Positions 16,655 to 25,225 of a DNA stretch of 64,000 bases are shown here, one piece after another. Source of the stretch: JAMXLG01 sp963765935 (GTDB taxonomy: Bacteria; Vulcanimicrobiota; Vulcanimicrobiia; Vulcanimicrobiales; Vulcanimicrobiaceae). Under the pieces are notes generated by a model. The model was not told where the DNA came from. It did not search any database and saw nothing but the letters and a program-made list of their open reading frames with translations. The first letter of the stretch is position 1, and the number at the start of each line of letters is the position of its first letter. The translations under genes and the position numbers were made by a program. The DNA is taken from contig CAVXXX010000001.1 in assembly GCA_963765935.1 (NCBI GenBank), forward strand, positions 930,001 through 994,000. The letters run 5' to 3'.

Positions 16655-18277
16655 CTACATATCCCACTCCCATGCGTTATACCACGGCGTCGACGTCGGA
16701 TTGACCTCGTAGTTCTTTAGATCGGGATTTCGCACGATGATGCGTCGCAACTCGGAGATCGGCATGTACGCGGCGGTATCCCACAAAATCTTATCCGCCT
16801 TTGCATAGAGCGGCGCTCGGACGGCCGGATCGTCGCTTTGCAAACCTTTCGCTTCGAGCCGATCGTACTCGCGATTGCAGTATCGGAAGAAATTTTGACC
16901 TTTCGGATACCATTGGTCGCAGCCATAATACACGTGTGAATCGGGATCCCACGACAGCGCCGTTCCGTAGATCGCCATGTCGTATTTGTACGTGTCGATT
17001 GGGCCGTTGAAATCGAAGATCTGATTGTACGGATAACCTTTTATATGAATTGCGATTCCGGCTTGCGAAAGCATCTGCTGGGCGAGCACCGCCATGCGAT
17101 TGAGAAGAGCGGAGCCCGCGATTGTCGCAATCGTATAGTCGAGACGCGATCCGTTTTTCGCGCGGACGCCGTCGCTGCCGCGCTTCCAGCCATCCGCGTC
17201 GAGCATGGCATTCGCTTTTGCGAGATCGTACGGCATCGGAGCTTGTTGCGTGTACCCGATAGCGGTCGGCGCGATAACGTCACGCGGCACATCGCCGACG
17301 CCGGGTGCAATGTGATCGATCAGGCTTTGACGGTCCGTCGCGTAGATGATCGCGTTTCGGACTGTCTCATCGCTAAGTCCCAGCTTGCCGGTGTTCCAGA
17401 CGATGAGAATCTGTCCGTTCCACGGCGCCGTATATACGGCTTCGTCCGGTATTGATTTGTATTGCGCCATCAGAGGCGGCGTCGGTGAATATATCAGGTC
17501 TATTTGGTGCGTCCGCGCTTGCGTCATCATCGTCTGAACGTCGGGGACGAACGTCAACTCAATGCGCTCGAGCTTCGGACGCCCGCGGAAATAATCGTCG
17601 TTCCGAACGAACGTCATCCGTTCGCCGTGCTTCCATTCTTTGAGTTTGAATGGTCCCGTTCCGATGGGCGCAGTTTCGAGCGAGCTGCGATTGAAGTCGC
17701 GTTCCCGGTCCAAGACATGCGCGGGTAAAAGCGGTTTGCCGCCTTCTTGAAGCGGCGCAAAGAATTGCGAGACGAACGCGGGGTAGCGCGACTTCAAGCG
17801 TACGACGGCCGTGTAGTCATCGGGCGTGGAAATCGATACGACGCGATCGTAGCCTTGGCGAAAGATCGTCAGATTATGAGGATCGACCGCCGCCTTCCAC
17901 GACGCACGGACGTCACGCGACGTAAACGGCGCGCCATCGTGCCAGCGAACGCCGTGCCGCAAATGATACGTGTATGTGCGGCCGTCCTTCGAAATGCCGC
18001 CGTTGTGAACCGAAGGCACATCGGTTGCTAGATCTCCGATAAGCTGGCCGCGGTCGTCGGCGACGACGAGATACGAATAGATGAGCGAAGAAACTCCGTA
18101 CGTGATGTCCATCTCGGAAAGATACGGATTGAGGTGATCCGGTTCGGCGAGGTCGACGACGCGCAACACGTGCGGGATCGTCCATGGATGGCGTTGGCCC
18201 GCCTCCGTCGTCGCAACCCGTGTACAAGCGCTGAGGAAAAGGGCGAACACACATACGGTCGCCGAGATACGTCGCAT
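16655..18277 (-). CDS. ABC transporter substrate-binding lipoprotein, family 5 (oligopeptide/nickel type)
   Basis: Binds a solute, usually a peptide, outside the inner membrane for an ABC importer. The 540 aa start with a signal sequence and lipobox FLSAC (Cys18). Family features include the N-terminal DLAEPDHLNPYLSEM, the signature YTYHLRHGVRWHDGAPFT, and GTGPFKLKEW followed by the FVRNDDYF repeat region. No permease or ATPase gene is nearby, so it is an orphan here and its substrate cannot be stated. It is divergent from mtnP, with 50 bp between starts. Confidence 0.93.
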   Translation of the reverse strand: MRRISATVCVFALFLSACTRVATTEAGQRHPWTIPHVLRVVDLAEPDHLNPYLSEMDITYGVSSLIYSYLVVADDRGQLIGDLATDVPSVHNGGISKDGRTYTYHLRHGVRWHDGAPFTSRDVRASWKAAVDPHNLTIFRQGYDRVVSISTPDDYTAVVRLKSRYPAFVSQFFAPLQEGGKPLLPAHVLDRERDFNRSSLETAPIGTGPFKLKEWKHGERMTFVRNDDYFRGRPKLERIELTFVPDVQTMMTQARTHQIDLIYSPTPPLMAQYKSIPDEAVYTAPWNGQILIVWNTGKLGLSDETVRNAIIYATDRQSLIDHIAPGVGDVPRDVIAPTAIGYTQQAPMPYDLAKANAMLDADGWKRGSDGVRAKNGSRLDYTIATIAGSALLNRMAVLAQQMLSQAGIAIHIKGYPYNQIFDFNGPIDTYKYDMAIYGTALSWDPDSHVYYGCDQWYPKGQNFFRYCNREYDRLEAKGLQSDDPAVRAPLYAKADKILWDTAAYMPISELRRIIVRNPDLKNYEVNPTSTPWYNAWEWDM

Positions 18278-18327
18278 GCTCGGGGCTTCGAGGGGACCGT
18301 TCGCATACCTCGAATGCCCGCCCCGCT

Positions 18328-19125
18328 ATGGAAACTACGGAACGCGCCGACATCGGCGTTTTTGGCGGCTCAGGTTTTTATTCGCTCATCGAAAACGCAC
18401 GCGAGGTCTGGATCGAAACGCCGTACGGCACGCCCAGCGACCGCATCGCGCTCGGCGAAATTGCGGGGAAAAAAGTTGCGTTTCTTCCGCGCCACGGGAA
18501 AGATCACCGATTCCCGCCGCAATCAATCAACTATCGCGCAAATCTTTGGGCAATGAAGTCGCTCGGCGTGAAATTTATCATCGCGCCGAATGCGTGCGGC
18601 TCGCTCAAAAAGGACGTAAAGCCCGGATCGATGGTCGTATGCGATCAACTCGTCGACCGCACGTCAGGGCGCAAAGACACGTTCTACGACGGCCCCATCA
18701 CGACGCACGTCAGCTTTGCCGACCCCTATTGCCCGACGCTACGCCCGATTGCGATCGACGCCTTAAAGTCGCTCGCAATCGAAACCCACGAGCGGGGTAC
18801 GGTGGTCGTCATCCAGGGACCGCGTTTTTCGACCCGTTCGGAATCGAAGTGGTTCCAAAGTCAGGGCTGGGAAGTAATCAACATGACGCAGTACCCCGAG
18901 GCGTACCTCGCACGCGAACTGGAGATCTGCTTCGTGAACATATCGCTGATCACCGACTACGACGTCGGAATCGAAGGCATCCCGCCGGTGTCTCATCATG
19001 AGGTCATCGAAGTGTTTAAGAAGAACAACGAACGCGTGAAGAACGCCATTGGCAAGATCGTCGAAAAGATGGACGTAAACGCCGATTGTTCGTGCCACCA
19101 CGCGCTTTCCGGAGCGCGCGCATAA
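18328..19125 (+). CDS. mtnP: S-methyl-5'-thioadenosine phosphorylase
   Basis: Phosphorolyses 5'-methylthioadenosine, the by-product of aminopropyl transfer, to adenine and methylthioribose-1-phosphate. Visible: phosphate loop GGSGFY (13-18), RHGKDHRFPPQSINYRAN, GTVVVIQGPRFSTRSES, and NMTQYPEAYLARE, the MTA-specific form of the purine-binding motif. The 265 aa match the trimeric class. A Cys-x-Cys close to the C-terminus (DCSCHH) is seen in some family members. It connects to the aminopropyltransferase gene at 62.5-63.3 kb. An unknown membrane protein gene follows after 2 bp. Confidence 0.93.
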   Translation: METTERADIGVFGGSGFYSLIENAREVWIETPYGTPSDRIALGEIAGKKVAFLPRHGKDHRFPPQSINYRANLWAMKSLGVKFIIAPNACGSLKKDVKPGSMVVCDQLVDRTSGRKDTFYDGPITTHVSFADPYCPTLRPIAIDALKSLAIETHERGTVVVIQGPRFSTRSESKWFQSQGWEVINMTQYPEAYLARELEICFVNISLITDYDVGIEGIPPVSHHEVIEVFKKNNERVKNAIGKIVEKMDVNADCSCHHALSGARA

Positions 19126-19127
19126 CC

Positions 19128-19838
19128 ATGCGAGGCGGACGGCGGGGCGTGAACTTCTCCATCTACGGGCGCGCCCTGCCCTACCTTTTGCGCAATCCCT
19201 CCATCCTGGCGATGCCGCTGCTCGCAGCGGTGCTCGACATGCTGCTCTCATACACGGGGCAGGTTACGACCGATCCGCTCGGCGGACTCGGAAACGGCAT
19301 CTTCGGCATGATCGTACAGATCGTGTATTTGTTTGCATTCGGTGTTGCGATCATTCAGGCGAATAACATCGCGCGCGGCTATAAGACGAAGTTCGATGAT
19401 GCCTGGGACGAAGCGCGGCGCAAGGCCGGCGGCATCTTCATCGCCGCGATCGGGTTCCAGTTCGTTGTATGGGTTGCCGCGTACGCCGGTAGCCTGTTGT
19501 CGGTCGTTCCGTTTCTGCAGATTGTGCTGCAACTGCTCGCGTACTTCTTCTTGATTCTCACGATTCCGGCAGCTGCCATCGGCGGTCTTCCCGGCGGCCT
19601 CGCGCTTTCGGGATCGATTCGTGCGGTGCGCGGAAATCCCGTGCCGTGCTTGATTCTCGCGATCGTCTTCGTCGCATTGTGGATCGGTGTGCCGCTGCTG
19701 ATCGAGGTGTTTGTCGGCGGCCGCTTCGGATTTCTCGGTTACGAACTGTTCATGGCGCTGGCGCGCGCACTCGTGCTCGCGATCATGGCCTTCCCGTTCG
19801 CCGTGACCTACGACGACATCGCGTTCAAGCTCTGGTAG
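19128..19838 (+). CDS. Multi-pass membrane protein of unknown function
   Basis: The 236 aa contain about five or six hydrophobic segments, including MPLLAAVLDMLL, IVQIVYLFAFGVAII, AYFFLILTIPAAAIGGL and LILAIVFVALWIGVPLLIE. No catalytic motif is visible; the arrangement resembles small DUF-type integral membrane proteins. The start is the ATG 2 bp after mtnP; a GTG at 19149 with GGCGGGG before it is an alternative that would remove seven residues. It is probably co-transcribed with mtnP. Its 3' end overlaps the 3' end of holB by 14 bp. Confidence 0.7.
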   Translation: MRGGRRGVNFSIYGRALPYLLRNPSILAMPLLAAVLDMLLSYTGQVTTDPLGGLGNGIFGMIVQIVYLFAFGVAIIQANNIARGYKTKFDDAWDEARRKAGGIFIAAIGFQFVVWVAAYAGSLLSVVPFLQIVLQLLAYFFLILTIPAAAIGGLPGGLALSGSIRAVRGNPVPCLILAIVFVALWIGVPLLIEVFVGGRFGFLGYELFMALARALVLAIMAFPFAVTYDDIAFKLW

Positions 19839-20847
19839 ACGCTTTTCCCGTCAACGCCATTCGCACGAGCTCGCTCACCATATTCGGGCTGACGTTCGTT
19901 CGTGCGATGCGTTGCGCATCGTCGATTTTTGCGAGCATCGCGATGGCTTCGGCCGGTTCTAGGTGCGACAGCTTCTCGACCTCGTCTTCGTAATCAACCG
20001 CAACGAGCGGCGTTCTCTTTCCGGCAATCGAACGAGCCGTCCAGTCGCGTACGAAGGATTTGATGATCTCCAACCCTTCGTCGAGCGTGTCACGCGCGGC
20101 CCAGCTTTCTTCCGGCGTTTCACCCTCGATCACGGAGAAAAACCACCGCGCAACTTGCGCACGAAGCGACCCCTCATCGTCACCTAGCGCTGCAATCGCA
20201 CGCGTTACGCTGCCTTGTCCGAGCGACGCCCCGAGTTGCGCTTGCCCTTCGTCGTATCCCATCGAAAGCAAAATCTGACGCACTTGCGCCTGAGAGAGAG
20301 ACGAAAACCGAAGCTCGATCAAACGCGACCGAATCGTCGTGAGGAGGCGGCCCGGCGTCGGCGTTGTCAAGAGCAGCACGACGCCTCGCGGCGGCTCTTC
20401 AAAGAATTTCAGCAACGCGTTTGCAGCGTGATGGGTCGCAAAATCGATGTCACCGAGCAACAGCACCCGCATTCCACCGCTATACGACTGCATCGAGAGT
20501 TGCCGGACTAAGTCGCGCGCCGTCAATTCCTCGCTCTCGTAAAATCCCATCGCGGCATCGCTGTCGCCGATTTTTAGTACACCGGCGTGCTCGAGAAAGT
20601 CCGGATGACGCGCGGCCTCCGCGCTCGCGAACAAGCGGCACGACGCACACGTACCGTCGTAACCAAGAACATGGGTCTTCGGGTACTCGCAGAGCAGCGA
20701 TTGCGCCAGGCGACGCGCAAATGTCTTCTTCCCGACGCCGGGCGGACCCGTGAACAGATACGCGTGCGCGATAGAATCACGCGTGAGCTGCGCAAAGTAT
20801 GCTTTCGGGCCTTCGCAGCCCACGACGTCAAAATGGAGTTCGCTCAC
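19825..20847 (-). CDS. holB: DNA polymerase III subunit delta' (clamp loader)
   Basis: A clamp-loader AAA+ subunit. At 340 aa it shows GPPGVGKKT (34-42), the Cys-rich zinc segment with LLC, GTC and ASC, and the core ANALLKFFEEPPRGVVLLLTT followed by the arginine-finger region RLLTTIRSRLIELRF. One of the four usual zinc ligands appears to be Asp (GYDGTCASC). The C-terminal third is family-typical helical collar. The start is GTG, overlapping the tmk stop as GTGA, so translation is coupled. Confidence 0.92.
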   Translation of the reverse strand: MSELHFDVVGCEGPKAYFAQLTRDSIAHAYLFTGPPGVGKKTFARRLAQSLLCEYPKTHVLGYDGTCASCRLFASAEAARHPDFLEHAGVLKIGDSDAAMGFYESEELTARDLVRQLSMQSYSGGMRVLLLGDIDFATHHAANALLKFFEEPPRGVVLLLTTPTPGRLLTTIRSRLIELRFSSLSQAQVRQILLSMGYDEGQAQLGASLGQGSVTRAIAALGDDEGSLRAQVARWFFSVIEGETPEESWAARDTLDEGLEIIKSFVRDWTARSIAGKRTPLVAVDYEDEVEKLSHLEPAEAIAMLAKIDDAQRIARTNVSPNMVSELVRMALTGKASTRA

Positions 20848-21452
20848 GATGCGTAGTTCAAAATCTCGTCAAGTGCAGCGGCAATCAATTCTTCGGGCGA
20901 ACGCGTGCCATCGAGCACGCGATATCGTCCGCCGCTGCGCGCAAGGGTAAGAAAGCCGTCACGAACGCGAACGTGGAACGCGTCGTCCTCAGCCTCCATA
21001 CGATCGAGGTTGCTGCGGCGGGCGCGAATGCGTTCGCGTGAAACGGCAACCGGGATGTCGAGAACGATCGTGAGGTTAGGGATCAACCCGTCCGTTGCGA
21101 TCGCGCAAAGATCGCGTAAAAGTTTGAGGTCGACTCCGCGTCCATATCCTTGATATGCAAGGGTGGAATCGGTGAAACGGTCGCACAGGACCGTCGCGCC
21201 GCGGGAGAGTGCCGGTGCGATCAGCTCCACGATGTGTTGCGCTCGAGCGGCATTGATCAAGAACGCCTCGGTTAATGCTGCGGGCTTGAGTCCCAGTTTA
21301 AGGAACGTGTCGCGTACCGCATCGCCGACCGCCGTACCGCCGGGCTCGCGCGTAACGATGATTTCGCCGCCTCGGTCGCGTAATCGCTCCGATAGGCCGG
21401 CAAGCAGTGTACTCTTGCCGCAACCTTCAATGCCTTCGACGGTGATAAACAT
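20844..21452 (-). CDS. tmk: Thymidylate kinase
   Basis: Phosphorylates dTMP to dTDP. The 202 aa begin at the ATG MFITVEGIEG (21452); the longer open frame upstream would run into the PilZ gene leader. Motifs: P-loop GIEGCGKST, REPGG, the DRFTDSTLAYQGYGRG segment, and an Arg-rich LID region (RERIRARRSNLDRME). It is first in a two-gene operon with holB, an arrangement common in bacteria. Its start is 31 bp from the divergent PilZ gene. Confidence 0.96.
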   Translation of the reverse strand: MFITVEGIEGCGKSTLLAGLSERLRDRGGEIIVTREPGGTAVGDAVRDTFLKLGLKPAALTEAFLINAARAQHIVELIAPALSRGATVLCDRFTDSTLAYQGYGRGVDLKLLRDLCAIATDGLIPNLTIVLDIPVAVSRERIRARRSNLDRMEAEDDAFHVRVRDGFLTLARSGGRYRVLDGTRSPEELIAAALDEILNYAS

Positions 21453-21483
21453 CGCCGTTCGATGTTCGACGGAGCGGCTTTGC

Positions 21484-22227
21484 ATGTCTTTCACCGGGTC
21501 GATGTTCGGGGATATCATCGAATGGTTCTTGGGTCGCGCGGGCGATCGTAGACAGTACAAGCGCCGGGCAGGCGCATTCCACGTGTGGTATCAACCGAAT
21601 CCGAACGATACCACCCAACGCAAACAAGGCGTGGGACTCGAAGTTTCTCCGAATGGCCTGATGTTCATCATGCCCGATCCGATCGGCGCCCAAGAGTTCA
21701 ACTTGGTCGTTCGCCTCCGCGAAGCGAACATTCCCGTACGCATTCGTCAAATACGCAGCGATCAAATCCAACACCAAGGGAAGACCTGGAACCGCTACAT
21801 GGGTGAGTTCCTTGGCGTGGCGGCGGATCACTGGGACGCAATCGTCCGGTACGTCAACGACGAACCCGAAATCGACCGCCGCAAAATGCAAAACCAAGAA
21901 GTCACCGAGAAGACCGACGACGCGTACCGCTTGCTTCCGATGGCGCTCCAAAAAAAGATCATGGACCTGCTCGTCTCTCAAGGCAAACTCGAAGCGCCGA
22001 AAGACGGTCAAACACCGCTGCTTAAACTCTTCTACGGCGGACTCGTGAAGCGTGCGGGTCAGAAACCTGCCCACCGCTTCAACGTACACAGCCGAATCAA
22101 GAAAGGCGACGAGATGATGGCGTACGACACGCCGCTTTCTCGTTGGCGAAGACGGTCAGATTACGGTTCTTTAGGGAAGCTTCCCATCGAACGTTTCGCG
22201 CTGCCAAGCGTCGAGAAACGACTGTAG
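21484..22227 (+). CDS. PilZ-domain protein, putative cyclic-di-GMP receptor
   Basis: A PilZ-like domain occupies roughly residues 15-120: RRQYKRR provides the RxxxR motif and VGLEVSPNGLMF the (D/N)xSxxG-like motif, followed by strands up to the usual end. The C-terminal half (about 120-247) is charged and helical, with no family recognised. PilZ domains generally bind c-di-GMP; whether this one does is inference. The start chosen (ATG 21484) has GGAG nine bases upstream; ATG 21502 is an alternative. Its 3' end overlaps the convergent HD-domain gene by 57 bp. Confidence 0.75.
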   Translation: MSFTGSMFGDIIEWFLGRAGDRRQYKRRAGAFHVWYQPNPNDTTQRKQGVGLEVSPNGLMFIMPDPIGAQEFNLVVRLREANIPVRIRQIRSDQIQHQGKTWNRYMGEFLGVAADHWDAIVRYVNDEPEIDRRKMQNQEVTEKTDDAYRLLPMALQKKIMDLLVSQGKLEAPKDGQTPLLKLFYGGLVKRAGQKPAHRFNVHSRIKKGDEMMAYDTPLSRWRRRSDYGSLGKLPIERFALPSVEKRL

Positions 22228-22836
22228 CTCGGCGACGCGCTCGGCGCCCATTCGTTGTGCTGTCTTCGTAATGAGCTTCGGTGGAATCTCTTTGACGAAG
22301 GTACGCAGCGTCGCGACCTCTTTCGCGGTGCTTTCACCGTTTGCGCCCGTAAGCGAAATAATTCGTGCTTCGCCGATTGCGCCGAGGAAATCGAGCGAAT
22401 CGGCATCGTGTAGGACGATGGCTTCGGGTACGGTTCCCGGATCCGAATAGTACATGTGGCCGCGCATCGCCGCAGCGACGTGAGGGAACTTCTCCATCGG
22501 AAATCCTGCGGCACGCAGAATCGATTCGCTCTTCTGTGCAGCAACGTCGCCGTGCTCACCTTTGCCTTGATACGGTGGAAACGCGGCCATGTCGTGGAGC
22601 ATGCACGCAGCAAAGAGCACGTCGGTATCGATCGTTAAGCCGTCGCCTTTCGCGAGTTCCATGGCGAGATCGTAATTGCGTTCCGCGTGTTGCCATCCCC
22701 ATGCGGGATGTTTGAATCCCGGATGCACGAGGTTGTACACCGTCACTTTCCAGGGCGCATCCAACGGAATTCCGGAAATCGTTGTGCCAGGCGCCGGTGA
22801 TGCGACCGCAATGAGAACGGCTAATAGGAGACTCAT
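22171..22836 (-). CDS. Exported HD-domain phosphohydrolase-like protein
   Basis: Residues 1-17 form a signal peptide (MSLLLAVLIAVASPAPG), so the domain is predicted to act outside the cytoplasm. The HD superfamily metal site is visible: His50 in GWQHAERN, His81/Asp82 in MLHDMAAF, then HGDVAAQKS, and the distal Asp in VLHDADSLDFLGA. Family members hydrolyse phosphate esters or nucleotides; the substrate here is unknown. The 221 aa are typical of a single-domain HD protein. It is transcribed after the R3H ATPase gene but separated from it by a terminator, so it probably has its own promoter. Confidence 0.85.
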   Translation of the reverse strand: MSLLLAVLIAVASPAPGTTISGIPLDAPWKVTVYNLVHPGFKHPAWGWQHAERNYDLAMELAKGDGLTIDTDVLFAACMLHDMAAFPPYQGKGEHGDVAAQKSESILRAAGFPMEKFPHVAAAMRGHMYYSDPGTVPEAIVLHDADSLDFLGAIGEARIISLTGANGESTAKEVATLRTFVKEIPPKLITKTAQRMGAERVAELQSFLDAWQRETFDGKLP

Positions 22837-22868
22837 TATTTTCGTGTTTTCGCGCAGCGCGTATCCAT

Positions 22869-22901
22869 AGAAAACAGGGTTCGCAACATCTGCGAACCCT
22901 G
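22869..22901 (-). terminator. Rho-independent terminator of the R3H ATPase gene
   Basis: On the minus strand an 11-bp stem CAGGGTTCGCA with TGCGAACCCTG and a 5-nt loop is followed by TTTTCT. It sits 21 bases after the stop of the upstream minus-strand gene. Confidence 0.85.
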
Positions 22902-22921
22902 CCTTCGCTGCGACATGTTCG

Positions 22922-24463
22922 TCACTCGGGGACTTTGAAGATGCGCACTCGGCGATTGGGCTCGAGGCCCGTACTACGCGATTGCAGGCGGTACTTCTCC
23001 GCCAACTGATGCTGCATGCGCCGCACGTACGAAGTCTGCGGTGAGAGTTCGATCGCCTGATTCGTCAGCAACACCTGGTATACGGCTTCTTCCGCTTCGC
23101 GAAGCGCAATCTCTTCGTTGTCGATGGAGCCCAAGTTGAAGACATCACGCAGCGCCGTTTGGATCTGCGTCGTGGTGTTCGTCTTGATGGCGTAAATCGG
23201 CACGTTGTCCGAGGCAATCTGCTTGAGCTTCGGCTGCCCTTTGCGTTCAAGCGTCTTGAGCGTCAGCACGACGTCGGCATCGTCCCAGTTGCGCGCGATC
23301 GACGCATTAACCCGTAGATTATGCACGGCGCGTTCGATCTTGTTGCGCGACACGCCGTACGGGAAGATCATCAGCGGCTTGTCCTGCGCTTCGTCATGCT
23401 GATCGTGATGCTCGTACGCTTCGGCAAGTTGCGGCATCGATTCGGTGTCTGCCTCTTGAACGATAGCGACGTCGCCGCTCGCCGTACGCTGACGGATCTC
23501 AGGCTGCGGCTGGTATCCGCGCAAGAGCGCATCAACTACTTCCGCGACATTTTTATGAATCGCCAGCCGGTCGCGATCTTGGATCTCGACCAGCAGATCG
23601 AACGTCGGCGGAGCCTTGCGTTCGAGCACCGTCTTACGGGTTCCGCGGCGGCGCGCTTCTTCGTCCGAAAGCGTGACCGCACTGATGCCCCCGACGAGGT
23701 CGGAGAGCGTCGGGTTCATCAACAGATTCTCGAGCGTCTGTCCGTGTGCCGTTCCAATCAGCGTTACACCGCGTTCGGCGATCGTGCGCGCCGCACCGGC
23801 TTCGGCTTCGGTACCGATTTCATCGATTACGATGACTTCCGGCATGTGATTTTCGACCGCTTCGATCATGACCGCATGCTGGAGCGTCGGATCCGCGACT
23901 TGCATGCGTCGCGCAAGGCCGATACCCGGATGCGGAATATCGCTATCACCGGCGATTTCGTTCGACGTATCGACGATCACCACGCGCTTACGATCTTCTG
24001 AAAGTATGCGCGCGCATTCGCGCAACATCGTCGTTTTGCCGACGCCCGGACGTCCGAGTAAACAAATTGATTTACCGCTACGTAAAACGTCGAGCAAAAT
24101 ATCGATCGTTCCGTAAACGGCGCGTCCCACGCGACACGTGAGACCGACAATTTTTCCTTGCCGGTTACGAATCGCGCTGATGCGATGAAGTGTTTGTTCG
24201 ATACCTGCCCGATTATCTGCACCGAACGGCGAGATGCGCGAACAAACGTGGGCGATGTCTTCGTTTGTTACCGGCGTTTCGGAGAGATACCGGAAGTCCG
24301 CAGCAAAACGAGCCTCGGGCGGTCGCCCAAGGTCGAGCACGACTTCAATAATCTCTTCAAGGTTGGGAAGCCGGACGAGCGCTTGCCGGATCGGGAGTGG
24401 GAAGATATCGAGGAGTTGGGAGAGCTCCCAACTAGGGGAGATCGATTGCGCCTTAACCGCCAA
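22922..24463 (-). CDS. AAA/RecA-like ATPase with C-terminal R3H domain (Ycf45 type)
   Basis: The 513 aa comprise an N-terminal domain, a RecA-like ATPase resembling SpoIIIAA (Walker A GRPGVGKTT at 137-145, Walker B EVIVIDEIG, and GTAHGQTLENLL), a second domain with a conserved MIFPYGVSR segment, and a C-terminal R3H nucleic-acid-binding motif (RRMQH). This architecture is the Ycf45-like family known from cyanobacteria and plastids; its function is not established. The start is TTG at 24463, with GAGAGGG upstream. It is monocistronic, with its own terminator. Confidence 0.88.
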   Translation of the reverse strand: MAVKAQSISPSWELSQLLDIFPLPIRQALVRLPNLEEIIEVVLDLGRPPEARFAADFRYLSETPVTNEDIAHVCSRISPFGADNRAGIEQTLHRISAIRNRQGKIVGLTCRVGRAVYGTIDILLDVLRSGKSICLLGRPGVGKTTMLRECARILSEDRKRVVIVDTSNEIAGDSDIPHPGIGLARRMQVADPTLQHAVMIEAVENHMPEVIVIDEIGTEAEAGAARTIAERGVTLIGTAHGQTLENLLMNPTLSDLVGGISAVTLSDEEARRRGTRKTVLERKAPPTFDLLVEIQDRDRLAIHKNVAEVVDALLRGYQPQPEIRQRTASGDVAIVQEADTESMPQLAEAYEHHDQHDEAQDKPLMIFPYGVSRNKIERAVHNLRVNASIARNWDDADVVLTLKTLERKGQPKLKQIASDNVPIYAIKTNTTTQIQTALRDVFNLGSIDNEEIALREAEEAVYQVLLTNQAIELSPQTSYVRRMQHQLAEKYRLQSRSTGLEPNRRVRIFKVPE

Positions 24464-24535
24464 CAGTGACCCTCTCTTCCAAGGGAGTGTGGAGAGTTTT
24501 TACCCACATGTTGTGCCCGGACCTGCTCGCTAGCA

Positions 24536-25165
24536 CTATCGAGTGTGGGAGGAAAGCCTCTCCAGCTTTGTATCGGCACGAAAGGTCGGTCCTAAGTACT
24601 GGCCGCGGCCAAAATAGTGCCGGTAGACATAGAGCAGTGGATGCCATGCTGATACATCTATATGTGACTCGCCTTGGATGATGTTTGGATGCGCGTGCAC
24701 GCGAAGGACGCGCGCCTCGACAATAAACGCACCGAGTTGCGAATCACTTGCACGATACATCTTTTCAACCATCGCTTCAAATTGAAGCGGACATTCTGCA
24801 ACGCGCGGCGGGATAACGTCGCGTGATGCGACGGGCGTGAGCCCTGCTGCTTCGAATTTGCGCCGTTCGGTGCGAAACTGTGCGCGCTTCGATTCGGGCA
24901 CGGGATCGCGTCCGGTAAGCGGCGCGAGGCGTTCGACGGCTTCGAAGAGCTCAGGACTTGGAAAGTTGATCGTCAAGTGCGGCCGCTGACGAAGATTCGC
25001 GGACGTTTGCGATGAATCGCCGAGGCCGAGCACGATCGTGTAGCCGAGCGTCCACGACGATGACATCGGTGCAAGGTTGAAGGTGCCGTCGTCGTTCTCG
25101 CTGGCAATCAGCGCAACCGGTGTTCCGTAATAGAGGATCTTCGGACGAATTTCGACGCTATCCAT
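24536..25165 (-). CDS. Flavin reductase family protein (FMN-binding split barrel)
   Basis: The 209 aa belong to the flavin-reductase-like / DIM6-NTAB family: NLAPMSSSW near the flavin-binding strand, LTINFPSPEL, and VEARVLRVHAHPNI in the final strands. Members bind FMN and either reduce flavin with NAD(P)H or act on small substrates. There is no signal peptide. The ATG lies downstream of a perfect inverted repeat (25188-25207) that may be an operator, and TATTAC between that repeat and the ATG is a weak -10 candidate. It could be co-transcribed with the sensor gene upstream, 60 bp away. Confidence 0.85.
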   Translation of the reverse strand: MDSVEIRPKILYYGTPVALIASENDDGTFNLAPMSSSWTLGYTIVLGLGDSSQTSANLRQRPHLTINFPSPELFEAVERLAPLTGRDPVPESKRAQFRTERRKFEAAGLTPVASRDVIPPRVAECPLQFEAMVEKMYRASDSQLGAFIVEARVLRVHAHPNIIQGESHIDVSAWHPLLYVYRHYFGRGQYLGPTFRADTKLERLSSHTR

Positions 25166-25187
25166 CTGGGTAGCGTATCGTAATATT

Positions 25188-25207
25188 AGTTCACGATTCC
25201 GTGAACT
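25188..25207 (-). promoter_or_regulatory. Palindromic operator candidate upstream of the flavin reductase
   Basis: A perfect 8-bp dyad, AGTTCACG-n4-CGTGAACT, lies about 22 bases before the flavin reductase ATG and upstream of a possible -10 (TATTAC). A symmetric site of this size suits a dimeric regulator; it could instead be a weak terminator for the preceding gene, but no T-tract follows. Confidence 0.4.
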
Positions 25208-25225
25208 CTAGCGCGGTCTATCAGT

